Source: Aurantibrevibacter litoralis (lineage in GTDB: Bacteria > Bacteroidota > Bacteroidia > Flavobacteriales > Flavobacteriaceae). From it: a stretch of DNA of 64,000 bases. Location of the stretch: the NCBI RefSeq assembly GCF_034651555.1, contig NZ_JAYEEQ010000017.1, forward strand, positions 15,719 to 79,718, given 5' to 3'. The notes beneath the pieces were generated by a model. The model was not told the origin of the DNA and searched no databases. It was given only the letters and a program-made list of their open reading frames with translations. Below, piece by piece: positions 26,420 to 34,221 of this stretch (position 1 is its first letter; every line of letters starts with the position of its first letter). The translations under genes and the position numbers were made by a program.

Positions 26420-27803
26420 GATTACCATTGCCTTACTTTTCATTGCCCTTCAGAGTTTGGCTCAAACCAATGATGAAAAACAGATAAAATCCTTGTACCA
26501 TGCTGCACTTAGTCAAGGAAAGGCGTACGATTGGTTAAATCATTTATCGAATCAAATAGGAGGTAGACTCTCCGGTTCCATACAGGCGCAACAGGCCATA
26601 GACTACACCAAAGCACAACTGGAAACACTAGGTTTGGATAAGGTGTGGCTACAACCTGTTATGGTTCCCAAATGGGTACGAGGAACTCCGGAGTTTGCCT
26701 ATATAGAGAGTGATTCGGGTTTAACCAACAATGTGCCTATTGCAGCCTTGGGAGGATCTGTGGCAACCCCATCGGGAGGTATAAAAGCAAATGTTATTGA
26801 AGTGCAATCTCTAGAAGAACTCAACTCACTAGGACGTCAAAAAATAGAAGGTAAAATCGTCTTTTTCAATAGACCGATGGATCCTAGCTTAATTAATACG
26901 TTTCAGGCTTATTCCGCTGCGGTAGACCAACGTGCAAGCGGAGCGGTTGAGGCTGCCAAGTATGGTGCGGTAGGGGTTATTGTGCGCTCTTTAAATCTGC
27001 GTTTAGACGATTTTCCGCATACGGGCGCAATGAATTATGGTGATACTCTAGAGAAAGACCGGATTCCGGCTGCGGCCATTAGCACCAATGGGGCGGAATT
27101 ATTGAGTACTACCCTAAAATTAAACCCCAACATTAAATTCTTTTTTACGCAATCGTGCAGATCATTTGCAGACGTAAAGTCGTATAATGTCATTGGTGAG
27201 ATAAAAGGAAGCACGCATCCCGAAGAAATTATAGTGGTGGGTGCACATTTGGATTCTTGGGATCTTGGAGACGGCGCACATGATGACGGGGCAGGTTGTG
27301 TACAAAGTATGGAAGTGCTTCGGCTTTTAAAACTTTCGGGATATACGCCTAAGCGTACCCTAAGGGTCGTTTTATTTATGAATGAAGAAAATGGTCTAAG
27401 AGGAGGGCATGCGTATGCCGCAGACGCTAAAAAGAAAAATGAAAATCATATTTTAGCCTTAGAGAGTGATTCCGGAGGGTTTAGTCCAAGAGGGTTTTCT
27501 TTTGATACTTCCAAAGAGCGTTTTGAACAATTTTTGAGATGGAAACCGCTTTTTGAACCCTATTTGGTGCATTCGTTCACCCTTGGGGGGAGTGGTGCAG
27601 ATATTGGACCTTTAAAAAACGGTTCTACTGTGTTAGCCGGTTTGCGACCCGATTCGCAGCGCTATTTTGATCATCATCACTCGGCCAATGATACTTTTTC
27701 ACAGATCAACCGAAGAGAACTGGAATTGGGTGCCGCTACCATGGCAAGTTTAATCTATCTAGTGGATACCTACGGTATTTTAGAGCCTTCAGTTTCAAAA
27801 TAA
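26412..27803 (+). CDS. Secreted M28-family aminopeptidase/carboxypeptidase Q-like
   Basis: A 463-residue protein with signal peptide (MHKITIALLFIALQSLAQ). A PA-type insert occupies about residues 110-220. The co-catalytic zinc site is complete by eye: GAHLDSWDLGDGAHDDGAG (His and Asp ligands), MNEENGLRGG (catalytic and ligand Glu), LALESDSGG (Asp ligand) and FDHHHSANDTF (His ligand). It would cleave peptides in the periplasm or outside. It overlaps PPK2 by 8 bases and is probably co-transcribed, although a functional link is not obvious. Confidence 0.9.
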   Translation: MHKITIALLFIALQSLAQTNDEKQIKSLYHAALSQGKAYDWLNHLSNQIGGRLSGSIQAQQAIDYTKAQLETLGLDKVWLQPVMVPKWVRGTPEFAYIESDSGLTNNVPIAALGGSVATPSGGIKANVIEVQSLEELNSLGRQKIEGKIVFFNRPMDPSLINTFQAYSAAVDQRASGAVEAAKYGAVGVIVRSLNLRLDDFPHTGAMNYGDTLEKDRIPAAAISTNGAELLSTTLKLNPNIKFFFTQSCRSFADVKSYNVIGEIKGSTHPEEIIVVGAHLDSWDLGDGAHDDGAGCVQSMEVLRLLKLSGYTPKRTLRVVLFMNEENGLRGGHAYAADAKKKNENHILALESDSGGFSPRGFSFDTSKERFEQFLRWKPLFEPYLVHSFTLGGSGADIGPLKNGSTVLAGLRPDSQRYFDHHHSANDTFSQINRRELELGAATMASLIYLVDTYGILEPSVSK

Positions 27804-28139
27804 TCCATAAGAATTTAGGTACAACTACAGGTTGCGAAGTTCCATTTTTTGAACTTTCGTTACAGGTCAAGAGTCATCTAGATTACGGAATCACTTGAAC
27901 TGCCCATTTCGGATTAACCGAACTGCCGTTATTGCCTTTTTGTTGGCAGATAGTGGAAAATGATTCTACAATACCCCCATAAAAATCGTTTTTCTATAAT
28001 CGTAGAAGCGGTATCTTAAAAAATTACAAAAAAGTATTTGGATAATGCGGAATCATTTTTGTTTATAATGAACTTGGTAATGGCACTTACAAAACGGATG
28101 TAATCAACCCATTCATGCACACAGATGATGCTCTTTTGG
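27804..28139. other. Intergenic region, no supported gene
   Basis: Non-coding by eye, AT-rich, leading into the multi-hairpin repeat copy A. The open frame covering 28016-28411 on the minus strand is produced by that repeat. Confidence 0.4.
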
Positions 28140-28362
28140 TTCAATCTAAAGATTCCCCGACCCTTGGGTTGGAGTTTCCTATTTATCGCTCCTTTGGAGA
28201 GGTCGGAACTGCCTTTTTGCAGTTCCGGGTGAGGTAAAATACAACATTTCGGTTTTTGGCACAAAGACCAAAATGAAACTAGCGCAATCCGTACTGAGCG
28301 CAGTAGAAGTATACCCCTATGGCTTACCTCGGGGATAGTCAGTTTCAAGAAATTTTTTATTT
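28140..28362. repeat. Multi-hairpin intergenic repeat, copy A (with nested REP-like insert)
   Basis: Matches copies at 44989-45190 and 46791-46989 along its whole length. In order it holds a CCCGACC-type hairpin, a CTCCTTTGGAG hairpin, GGAACTGC/GCAGTTCC, TTTTGG/CCAAAA, and TACCCC...GGGGATA. Unlike the other copies it has an extra block of about 26 bases (about 28285-28310) containing GTACTGAGCGCAGTAGAAGTA, which matches the core of the leader repeats. Confidence 0.85.
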
Positions 28363-28476
28363 TTAAAGAACGGAGCAATGCCGTTAATAAACAGAAGAAG
28401 GATAGCAACACAAAAAAGTGGATCCAACATCACAGAACACGCACTTCATCTTATATTTAATTGCCAAAATAGGGTG

Positions 28477-29826
28477 CTACACCCTAGGTAATTCCCAATT
28501 GTTTTGGTAGTTGGCATTTAAAAATTTGTTTGCGCTTTCATCTGTAAATTTACCTTTAGCAGCATCCCAATAGATACGGTTTCCTGTTTTAAAGGCTACA
28601 TTGCCCATATGGCACACTAATGCGGCATCGTAACCTACTTGTATTGGTCCTTTTAGGATTGTAGTATCCCGGCTTTTTACCGCTTCAATAAAGTTTGCCG
28701 TATGTAAATCCAAACCATTACCTTGGTTTTGTTGCAGCGGAACAGACTCCATTCGTTTACCCGGCTCTTCACCCCACCCTTTGAACACATTTTCCGAAAT
28801 TACCTCCCAGCCATTGCGATCTAAGACCAAAGTGCCGTTGTTTCCTATGAAGGCAATCCCATGGTTGCGCCCGTAATTTCCACCATCAATGCCAGTGGCG
28901 TGTTCCCAAAGGATGGAGAATTCATCATATTCGTACACAGTTTGCAACGTATCGGGTGTTTCGGCGGCATCATTGGGATACGCAAATTTTCCACCTAGCG
29001 CCATTACAGATTTCGGAGTAGCGGCTTTCATTCCATACAAGGCATAATCCATGAGGTGAACCCCCCAATCGGTCATTAGTCCGCCCGCATAATCCCAATA
29101 CCATCTAAAATTAAAATGAAAACGGTTGGGATTAAAAGGTCGTTTGGGAGCCGGGCCAAGCCACATGTCGTAATCTACCCCGGCGGGGACGGGAGCATCG
29201 GGTATCTGAGGAATAGAGGCCATCCAGCCCTGATACGCCCAAGCCTTAGCCAAACGAATATTGCCTAATTGCCCAGAATGCACAAAATTAATGGCATCTA
29301 CAAAATGTGGCTGGCTTCTTTGCCACTGCCCAATTTGAACCATACGGTCGCTACCCTGCACCATTTTAAGCATTACATTAGATTCTTCTATGGAATTGGC
29401 AATCGGCTTTTCACAATACACATCTTTTCCGGCTTGTAGAGCATGGATAAGTTGCAAACAATGCCAATGATCTGGAGAGCCAATAATAACCACATCGACA
29501 TCCTTGTTTTCTAATAATTTACGGTAATCGCGATACCATATTGGCTTTGGAATACCGGCCTTTTCCAAATCTGCAGTACGCTGGGTAAGTACGTTTTCAT
29601 CAACATCGCACAGGGCTATAACTGAGATTTCACTCATTTTTAGCATGGAGCTAAGGTCACTAAACCCCATTCCTTTACACCCAATTAAACCCACGTTAAT
29701 ACGGTCATTGGCACTTACTTTTTTTCGTAACGTAGCCAATAGTTCCATAGGAAAGAGAAAAGATGTTCCGGCACCTAAAAGAGCCAAGGAACTATTTTTA
29801 ACGAATATTCTTCTACTAGAACGCAT
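28477..29826 (-). CDS. Gfo/Idh/MocA-family oxidoreductase with twin-arginine signal
   Basis: A 449-residue protein. The N-terminus MRSSRRIFVKNSSLALLGAG is a Tat-type signal (SRRxF), pointing to periplasmic export after folding with cofactor. A Rossmann fold follows (NVGLIGCKGMGFSD, near residue 44) with the family motif VYCEKPIANS at about residue 136. The C-terminal domain has WYWDYAGGLMTDWGVHLMD, where the His and Asp are typical active-site positions. It likely oxidises or epimerises a sugar derivative using NAD(P). It stands alone; substrate unknown. Confidence 0.87.
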   Translation of the reverse strand: MRSSRRIFVKNSSLALLGAGTSFLFPMELLATLRKKVSANDRINVGLIGCKGMGFSDLSSMLKMSEISVIALCDVDENVLTQRTADLEKAGIPKPIWYRDYRKLLENKDVDVVIIGSPDHWHCLQLIHALQAGKDVYCEKPIANSIEESNVMLKMVQGSDRMVQIGQWQRSQPHFVDAINFVHSGQLGNIRLAKAWAYQGWMASIPQIPDAPVPAGVDYDMWLGPAPKRPFNPNRFHFNFRWYWDYAGGLMTDWGVHLMDYALYGMKAATPKSVMALGGKFAYPNDAAETPDTLQTVYEYDEFSILWEHATGIDGGNYGRNHGIAFIGNNGTLVLDRNGWEVISENVFKGWGEEPGKRMESVPLQQNQGNGLDLHTANFIEAVKSRDTTILKGPIQVGYDAALVCHMGNVAFKTGNRIYWDAAKGKFTDESANKFLNANYQNNWELPRV

Positions 29827-29884
29827 AACAACCTCTTGTTTAAATTACCGCCTTGAAGATAAGAATTTCTTGAAGATATCGCAT

Positions 29885-29917
29885 AAAAAAACACCGCATA
29901 ACATACGGTGTTTTTTT
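29885..29917 (-). terminator. Hairpin terminator after yajC
   Basis: Stem AAAAACACCG/CGGTGTTTTT with a nine-base loop and flanking A/T runs. It closes the nusB-DUF1573-yajC unit and shields the oxidoreductase gene. Confidence 0.85.
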
Positions 29918-29939
29918 GGTATATGTCTTTTTATGAATT

Positions 29940-30227
29940 TTATTTTTTCTCTGGGGCATTCAACTTTTTGCTCAACTCCATAGAAATGGAAGAGCGATCG
30001 AACTTAATTTTGCCGGCCATGGTTTCTAAAATACAGGAAAAATCAGCATCGTTTAAATCTACGATTTTTCCATGCATGCCACTTTTGGTAATTACCTTAT
30101 CCCCTCGTTTTAAGGTATTCATAAAATTCTTTTCTTCTTTTTGACGCTTTCGCTGCGGTAAAATAATGAACACAAAGAAAACAACAAAAATTAATATAAG
30201 CGGAAGAAACGGATATTGTTCGAACAT
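29940..30227 (-). CDS. yajC: Preprotein translocase accessory subunit YajC
   Basis: A 95-residue protein with one N-terminal membrane helix (PFLPLILIFVVFFVFIILPQ) directly followed by the family motif RKRQKEEKNF, then LKRGDKVITKSGMHGKIVDL. It associates with SecDF in the inner membrane. It lies 10 bp after the DUF1573 gene, the common nusB-DUF1573-yajC order of Bacteroidota. Confidence 0.94.
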   Translation of the reverse strand: MFEQYPFLPLILIFVVFFVFIILPQRKRQKEEKNFMNTLKRGDKVITKSGMHGKIVDLNDADFSCILETMAGKIKFDRSSISMELSKKLNAPEKK

Positions 30228-30237
30228 TGAAGAAGGC

Positions 30238-30705
30238 TTATAGTGGGCTGCCTGAGGTGGCGCCTTTAGGGTTTACAAATGCTTTTATCCTTAAAATTTC
30301 GGATCCTTTCTCGGTATTGGCTGTTACCGTAATGGTCTTGGTAACCTGATTTTGGCCGGCACCATTAAATTTAACCAACAACTCCCCGCTGTCTCCAGGA
30401 AGAATTGGGTCTTTTGGCGGATCCGGAACGGTGCAACCGCAGCTGCTTGTAGCATTGGTGATAATAAGTGGCGCGTTTCCGGTATTGGTAAATTTGAATA
30501 CGGTTTCTTGCGCTGCGTTTTGTTCAATGACTCCAAAATCATGTTCCGATTTTTCAAAGGTCATTACCGGTAAACTTTTAGAAGCTTGATCCCTTTCGGA
30601 AGCTACTTCTACATTTGTTGCATTAATTTTGTCCGAAGCCTTTTCCTTGCACGAAACAAAAGCCATCAAAGAGACGCAAACTAAAGATGTCAATACGTTT
30701 TTCAT
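30238..30705 (-). CDS. DUF1573 lipoprotein
   Basis: A 155-residue lipoprotein. ATG at 30703-30705 (MKNVLTSLVCVSLMAFVSCK) gives a lipobox FVSC, so the upstream in-frame ATG at 30759 is rejected. The mature part is an immunoglobulin-like DUF1573 domain: FEKSEHDFGVIEQNAAQETV, FKFTNTGNAPLIITNATSSC, GCTVPDPPKDPILPGDSGEL. Function unestablished; the domain recalls the ASPM/SPD-2/hydin-like beta folds. Middle gene of the nusB-DUF1573-yajC cluster. Confidence 0.88.
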   Translation of the reverse strand: MKNVLTSLVCVSLMAFVSCKEKASDKINATNVEVASERDQASKSLPVMTFEKSEHDFGVIEQNAAQETVFKFTNTGNAPLIITNATSSCGCTVPDPPKDPILPGDSGELLVKFNGAGQNQVTKTITVTANTEKGSEILRIKAFVNPKGATSGSPL

Positions 30706-30839
30706 TTGTTTAATTTTATTTGTTTTTAATAGTCGCATTAAACGCCCAAAATGAGGCACCTTTGTTTCCGTGGAATTTTGGGTGCCGGCGTAACATGTTT
30801 TTTACTTAATCCATTGTTGCAAAATTAAGTATTATTTTT

Positions 30840-31787
30840 TTATAACAGTCCCCTGCCTTCTTTTTTTAACTTACCGCTTTCCTGATATTCTTTGACCAAC
30901 TTATCTAGAATGCCATTGATAAATATGCTGCTCTTCGGTGTAGAGTATTCTTTGGCAATCTCAACGAACTCATTTAAGGTCACTTTTTCGGGTATCGAAG
31001 AAAAACTGAGCAACTCGCAAATGGCCATTTTTAAGAGGATGGAATCAATATCGGCGATACGTTCTTTATCCCAATTTGGGGTTTTTCCTTCCATTTCCTT
31101 TTCCCATTTTTCTCGGTGCAAAAGGGTTTGGCTAAGTAGCTGTCCTGCAAATTCTAAATCGGCTTCATCCTTCAGCAAACGGGGAAGAAAATAGGTGTCT
31201 TTCTGATCGGGCTTTGCTTTTTTTAATAATTTATACAAATAGGTATTCACTATGGGAATATCATCGACCCAAGTAAGCTTGTCATCTTCCAAATAATCGT
31301 AAATTTTGTCGTTTGGTGCTATTATTTCTTTAAATAAATAAAGAACCAGTTCTTTGTCTTCCTCAAAAGAATGCTTCGCCTTTTTCATGTACTTTTGGTA
31401 CATTTCGCTTTCCACAATTTCTTTGTAAACGATTTTTACGTACTCCTCGTTTAAATACCAATTTTTTAACTTTCGTTGCGCTAATTGATATTGCAAGGAT
31501 TTGTTTTGACTTAACATCACTAAAAATTCATTTTCAATAAATTTCTTTCGGTTAGGGTAGGTGTCAGAAGCATTGGCCAAGTACTTTTTGGCAGACAATT
31601 GAATCTGTTCCGAAGCCATAGCGTGTACTTCTACCAAAAGACTTAGCATTAACAGATAAAGGTTGTAGGTGTTCTCGATACTCGCTTCTAAAAAACCGCG
31701 TTGCCGATCTATGGATTCATCTTTGGAGAGGGTTTTGGCATAAATACATTGCATAACTTTTACCCTGAGATGCCTTCTTGTGAGCAT
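30840..31787 (-). CDS. nusB: Transcription antitermination factor NusB
   Basis: A 315-residue protein, the long NusB form seen in Bacteroidota. The N-terminus MLTRRHLRVKVMQCIYAKTL matches the RNA-binding helix of NusB. The C-terminal half holds the standard core: VTLNEFVEIAKEYSTPKSSI followed by FINGILDKLVKEYQ. The middle (residues about 60-180) is an insertion relative to the short bacterial form. It binds boxA RNA with NusE in rRNA antitermination complexes. Confidence 0.93.
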   Translation of the reverse strand: MLTRRHLRVKVMQCIYAKTLSKDESIDRQRGFLEASIENTYNLYLLMLSLLVEVHAMASEQIQLSAKKYLANASDTYPNRKKFIENEFLVMLSQNKSLQYQLAQRKLKNWYLNEEYVKIVYKEIVESEMYQKYMKKAKHSFEEDKELVLYLFKEIIAPNDKIYDYLEDDKLTWVDDIPIVNTYLYKLLKKAKPDQKDTYFLPRLLKDEADLEFAGQLLSQTLLHREKWEKEMEGKTPNWDKERIADIDSILLKMAICELLSFSSIPEKVTLNEFVEIAKEYSTPKSSIFINGILDKLVKEYQESGKLKKEGRGLL

Positions 31788-31894
31788 TTTAAAAGAACTT
31801 TAGTGGAATAATACCATTTTCACTGCAAAAGTAGTACTATAATTTCAATTTTATCTTATCCACTTTAGAACATTTCCTTTTAATGCCAAACATG

Positions 31895-31902
31895 TATCTT
31901 TG
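31895..31902 (+). promoter_or_regulatory. -7 box before the ABC half-exporter gene
   Basis: TATCTTTG, matching TANNTTTG, 37 bases before the ATG at 31940. Its position argues for the downstream start of that gene rather than the ATG at 31883. Confidence 0.4.
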
Positions 31903-31939
31903 GGCATTGTTTGTGCAAACAGCCGAACGAATATTCCGG

Positions 31940-33694
31940 ATGAAAGAACTAAAACACCTCAATAAATACTTCAAAAAATACTGGCTGCAACTTTTGGTAG
32001 GTATTATTATTACCATTATTGCAAGGGTTTTTCAGTTGCTTATGCCCACCTATGTAAATAAGTCTATTAAATCCGTTGAAGAATTTTTAAAAGGCGATCT
32101 TTCGGAACAGTTGGCCCGTGGGCAACTCCTGGAATTTATTTTCATTATTGTGGGTGCTGCCCTGCTATCTGCCGTATTTACCTTTTTTATGCGGCAAACC
32201 TTAATTAAAGTTTCGCGCTACATTGAATATGATCTTAAAAACGAAATATTTGATCATTACCAAATTCTTAATCTGGATTTTTACAAGAAAAACAGAACAG
32301 GTGATCTTATGAACCGTATTACGGAAGATGTGAGCCAAGTTCGCGATTACACGGGTCCGGCCATAATGTACGGGATTCAAACGCTTACCCTTTTCGTGAT
32401 TTTAATTCCGTTAATGTTTATTAAAGCACCCGAATTGGCTTTTTATACAGTGCTTCCCCTCCCGGTACTTTCTGTCCTTATTTACAAAATAAGTAGAATC
32501 ATACATCGCCGAAGTACTATTGTACAGCAGTTTTTATCGCAGCTATCTACCTTTACCCAAGAATCATTTTCGGGCGTATCGGTAATAAAGGCCTATAACC
32601 TAGAACCCAAAATTAATGCCGAATTCCGAGCCCTATCCATAGAGGGTAAAGATAAAAGCATGAGTTTGGCCAAAGTCAACGCTTGGTTTTTTCCGTTAAT
32701 GATTTTGCTTATCGGTATAAGTAATGTATTTGTTATTTACATTGGGGGTAAACAATATATAGATGGTGAAATTGCCTCTGTAGGTATTATAGCCGAATTT
32801 GTTCTTTATGTAAACATGCTTACGTGGCCAGTGGCTGTAGTAGGCTGGCTTACCAGCATTGTGCAGCGGGCTGCTGCTTCTCAAAAAAGAATCAATGAAT
32901 TTTTAAGCACACAACCTAGCATTGTAAACGAGGTAGCTATGCCCACCTCCATCGTTGGGAAAATAGTGTTCAAAAATGTTTCGTTTACGTATTCCGACAC
33001 CCAAATTAGAGCCTTAAAAAACATTTCTTTTACCATAAATCCGGGAGAAACAGTGGCTATTATCGGGAAAATAGGCTCCGGCAAATCTACTATTTTAGAT
33101 TTGGTAGCTCGTTTATACGACGTGTCTTCCGGCGAAATTTATATTGACGGTGTTCCTATAAAAAAATTAAATTTGCACAGCCTTCGTTCGGCTATTGGTG
33201 CTGTACCTCAAGATGCCTTTCTCTTTTCAGACAGTATTGAAAACAATATAAAATTCGGGAAAGCGAACGCTACGGATGAAGAAGTTGTAGCCGCTGCAAA
33301 AAAAGCAGTGGTACATGAAAACATATCGGAATTTACGCATCAATACAACACCATACTCGGAGAACGAGGCATCACCCTAAGTGGCGGGCAAAAACAACGC
33401 GTATCCATCGCAAGGGCATTGCTTAAAGATCCGCAAATCTATTTGTTTGATGATTGCCTCTCAGCAGTAGATACCGAAACGGAAGAAGAAATTTTAGAAA
33501 ATTTAAAAAAAGCGGCCCAAAACAAAACCACCCTTATTGTGAGCCACAGGGTGTCGTCTGCCAAGAATGTAGATAAAATACTTGTTTTGGAAGAAGGTAC
33601 GATATTGCAAGAAGGTACCCATGAGGAACTTATTGAAAAGGATGGCTATTATAAAACACTCTATATAAACCAACTCTCTGAGAAAGAAAACTAA
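31940..33694 (+). CDS. ABC exporter half-transporter (MsbA/MdlB-like) with Asp in place of the catalytic Glu
   Basis: A 584-residue fused exporter: six-helix transmembrane domain (residues 1-320) then a nucleotide-binding domain. Walker A reads GKIGSGKSTI, signature LSGGQKQRVSIARALL, H-loop VSHR. Walker B with its neighbour reads YLFDDCLSAVDTETEEE, so the residue after the Walker B Asp, normally catalytic Glu, is Asp. In heterodimeric exporters that change marks the degenerate ATP site. No second half-transporter is adjacent, so the partner, if any, is elsewhere. ATG at 31940 (MKELKHLNKYFKKYWLQ) is chosen over 31883 because a promoter box lies between them. Confidence 0.88.
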   Translation: MKELKHLNKYFKKYWLQLLVGIIITIIARVFQLLMPTYVNKSIKSVEEFLKGDLSEQLARGQLLEFIFIIVGAALLSAVFTFFMRQTLIKVSRYIEYDLKNEIFDHYQILNLDFYKKNRTGDLMNRITEDVSQVRDYTGPAIMYGIQTLTLFVILIPLMFIKAPELAFYTVLPLPVLSVLIYKISRIIHRRSTIVQQFLSQLSTFTQESFSGVSVIKAYNLEPKINAEFRALSIEGKDKSMSLAKVNAWFFPLMILLIGISNVFVIYIGGKQYIDGEIASVGIIAEFVLYVNMLTWPVAVVGWLTSIVQRAAASQKRINEFLSTQPSIVNEVAMPTSIVGKIVFKNVSFTYSDTQIRALKNISFTINPGETVAIIGKIGSGKSTILDLVARLYDVSSGEIYIDGVPIKKLNLHSLRSAIGAVPQDAFLFSDSIENNIKFGKANATDEEVVAAAKKAVVHENISEFTHQYNTILGERGITLSGGQKQRVSIARALLKDPQIYLFDDCLSAVDTETEEEILENLKKAAQNKTTLIVSHRVSSAKNVDKILVLEEGTILQEGTHEELIEKDGYYKTLYINQLSEKEN

Positions 33695-33772
33695 AAAAAT
33701 GTTGTCGGATTAGCATTTTTTTTCCATTTTTGATTGAATTTACGTTATAAAAATAACTATATACGAGATGAT

Positions 33773-34144
33773 ATGAGCGAGAAAGATTTAATTGATCAGG
33801 AAGAAATTTATTCCAAAGTATTACGAGCTGGAAGAAGAACGTATTTTTTTGATGTACGAAGCACTAAAGCCGGAGATTATTACCTTACCGTTACGGAAAG
33901 CAAAAAATTTACACATGATGACGGTTCTTTTCACTACAAAAAACACAAAATTTATTTGTATAAGGAGGACTTCGCTGCCTTTAAAGAGCATATTGATGAA
34001 ATGATGGACTTTATTGTGGACCAAAAAGGCACGGAAGTTATTTCGGAACGGCATCAAAAGGATTTTAAAAAAGAAGAGTTTGAAGAAGATATTGCCGATA
34101 CACCTAAAGGTAAATTTTTGGATGTTGATTTTGACGACATTTAA
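33773..34144 (+). CDS. DUF3276 PUR-alpha-like nucleic-acid-binding protein
   Basis: A 123-residue protein starting MSEKDLIDQEEIYSKVLRAG. The core RRTYFFDVRSTKAGDYYLTV and TESKKFTHDDGSFHYKKHKI are the PUR-domain repeat of the DUF3276 family, which binds single-stranded DNA or RNA in related proteins. The tail is acidic and disordered (KKEEFEEDIADTPKGKFLDV). The ATG at 33773 is preferred over an in-frame ATG at 33734, since the latter adds an unconserved extension. Followed by a strong terminator. Confidence 0.9.
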   Translation: MSEKDLIDQEEIYSKVLRAGRRTYFFDVRSTKAGDYYLTVTESKKFTHDDGSFHYKKHKIYLYKEDFAAFKEHIDEMMDFIVDQKGTEVISERHQKDFKKEEFEEDIADTPKGKFLDVDFDDI

Positions 34145-34167
34145 CGGTGTACAATTATTAGGTAATA

Positions 34168-34198
34168 ACGACCCACGGTTTAGGGTCGTTTTTCTTTT
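34168..34198 (+). terminator. Rho-independent terminator
   Basis: Stem ACGACCC/GGGTCGT with an eight-base loop followed by TTTTC, after the DUF3276 gene. Confidence 0.82.
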
Positions 34199-34221
34199 AA
34201 ATCTCATTTAAACTTGGTACT

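Noticed and set aside
28016..28411. A 131-codon minus-strand open frame similar to one at 46760-47155
   Set aside because: Similarity follows the multi-hairpin DNA repeat, ends with it, and contains no protein-like features; copy B has no matching frame.
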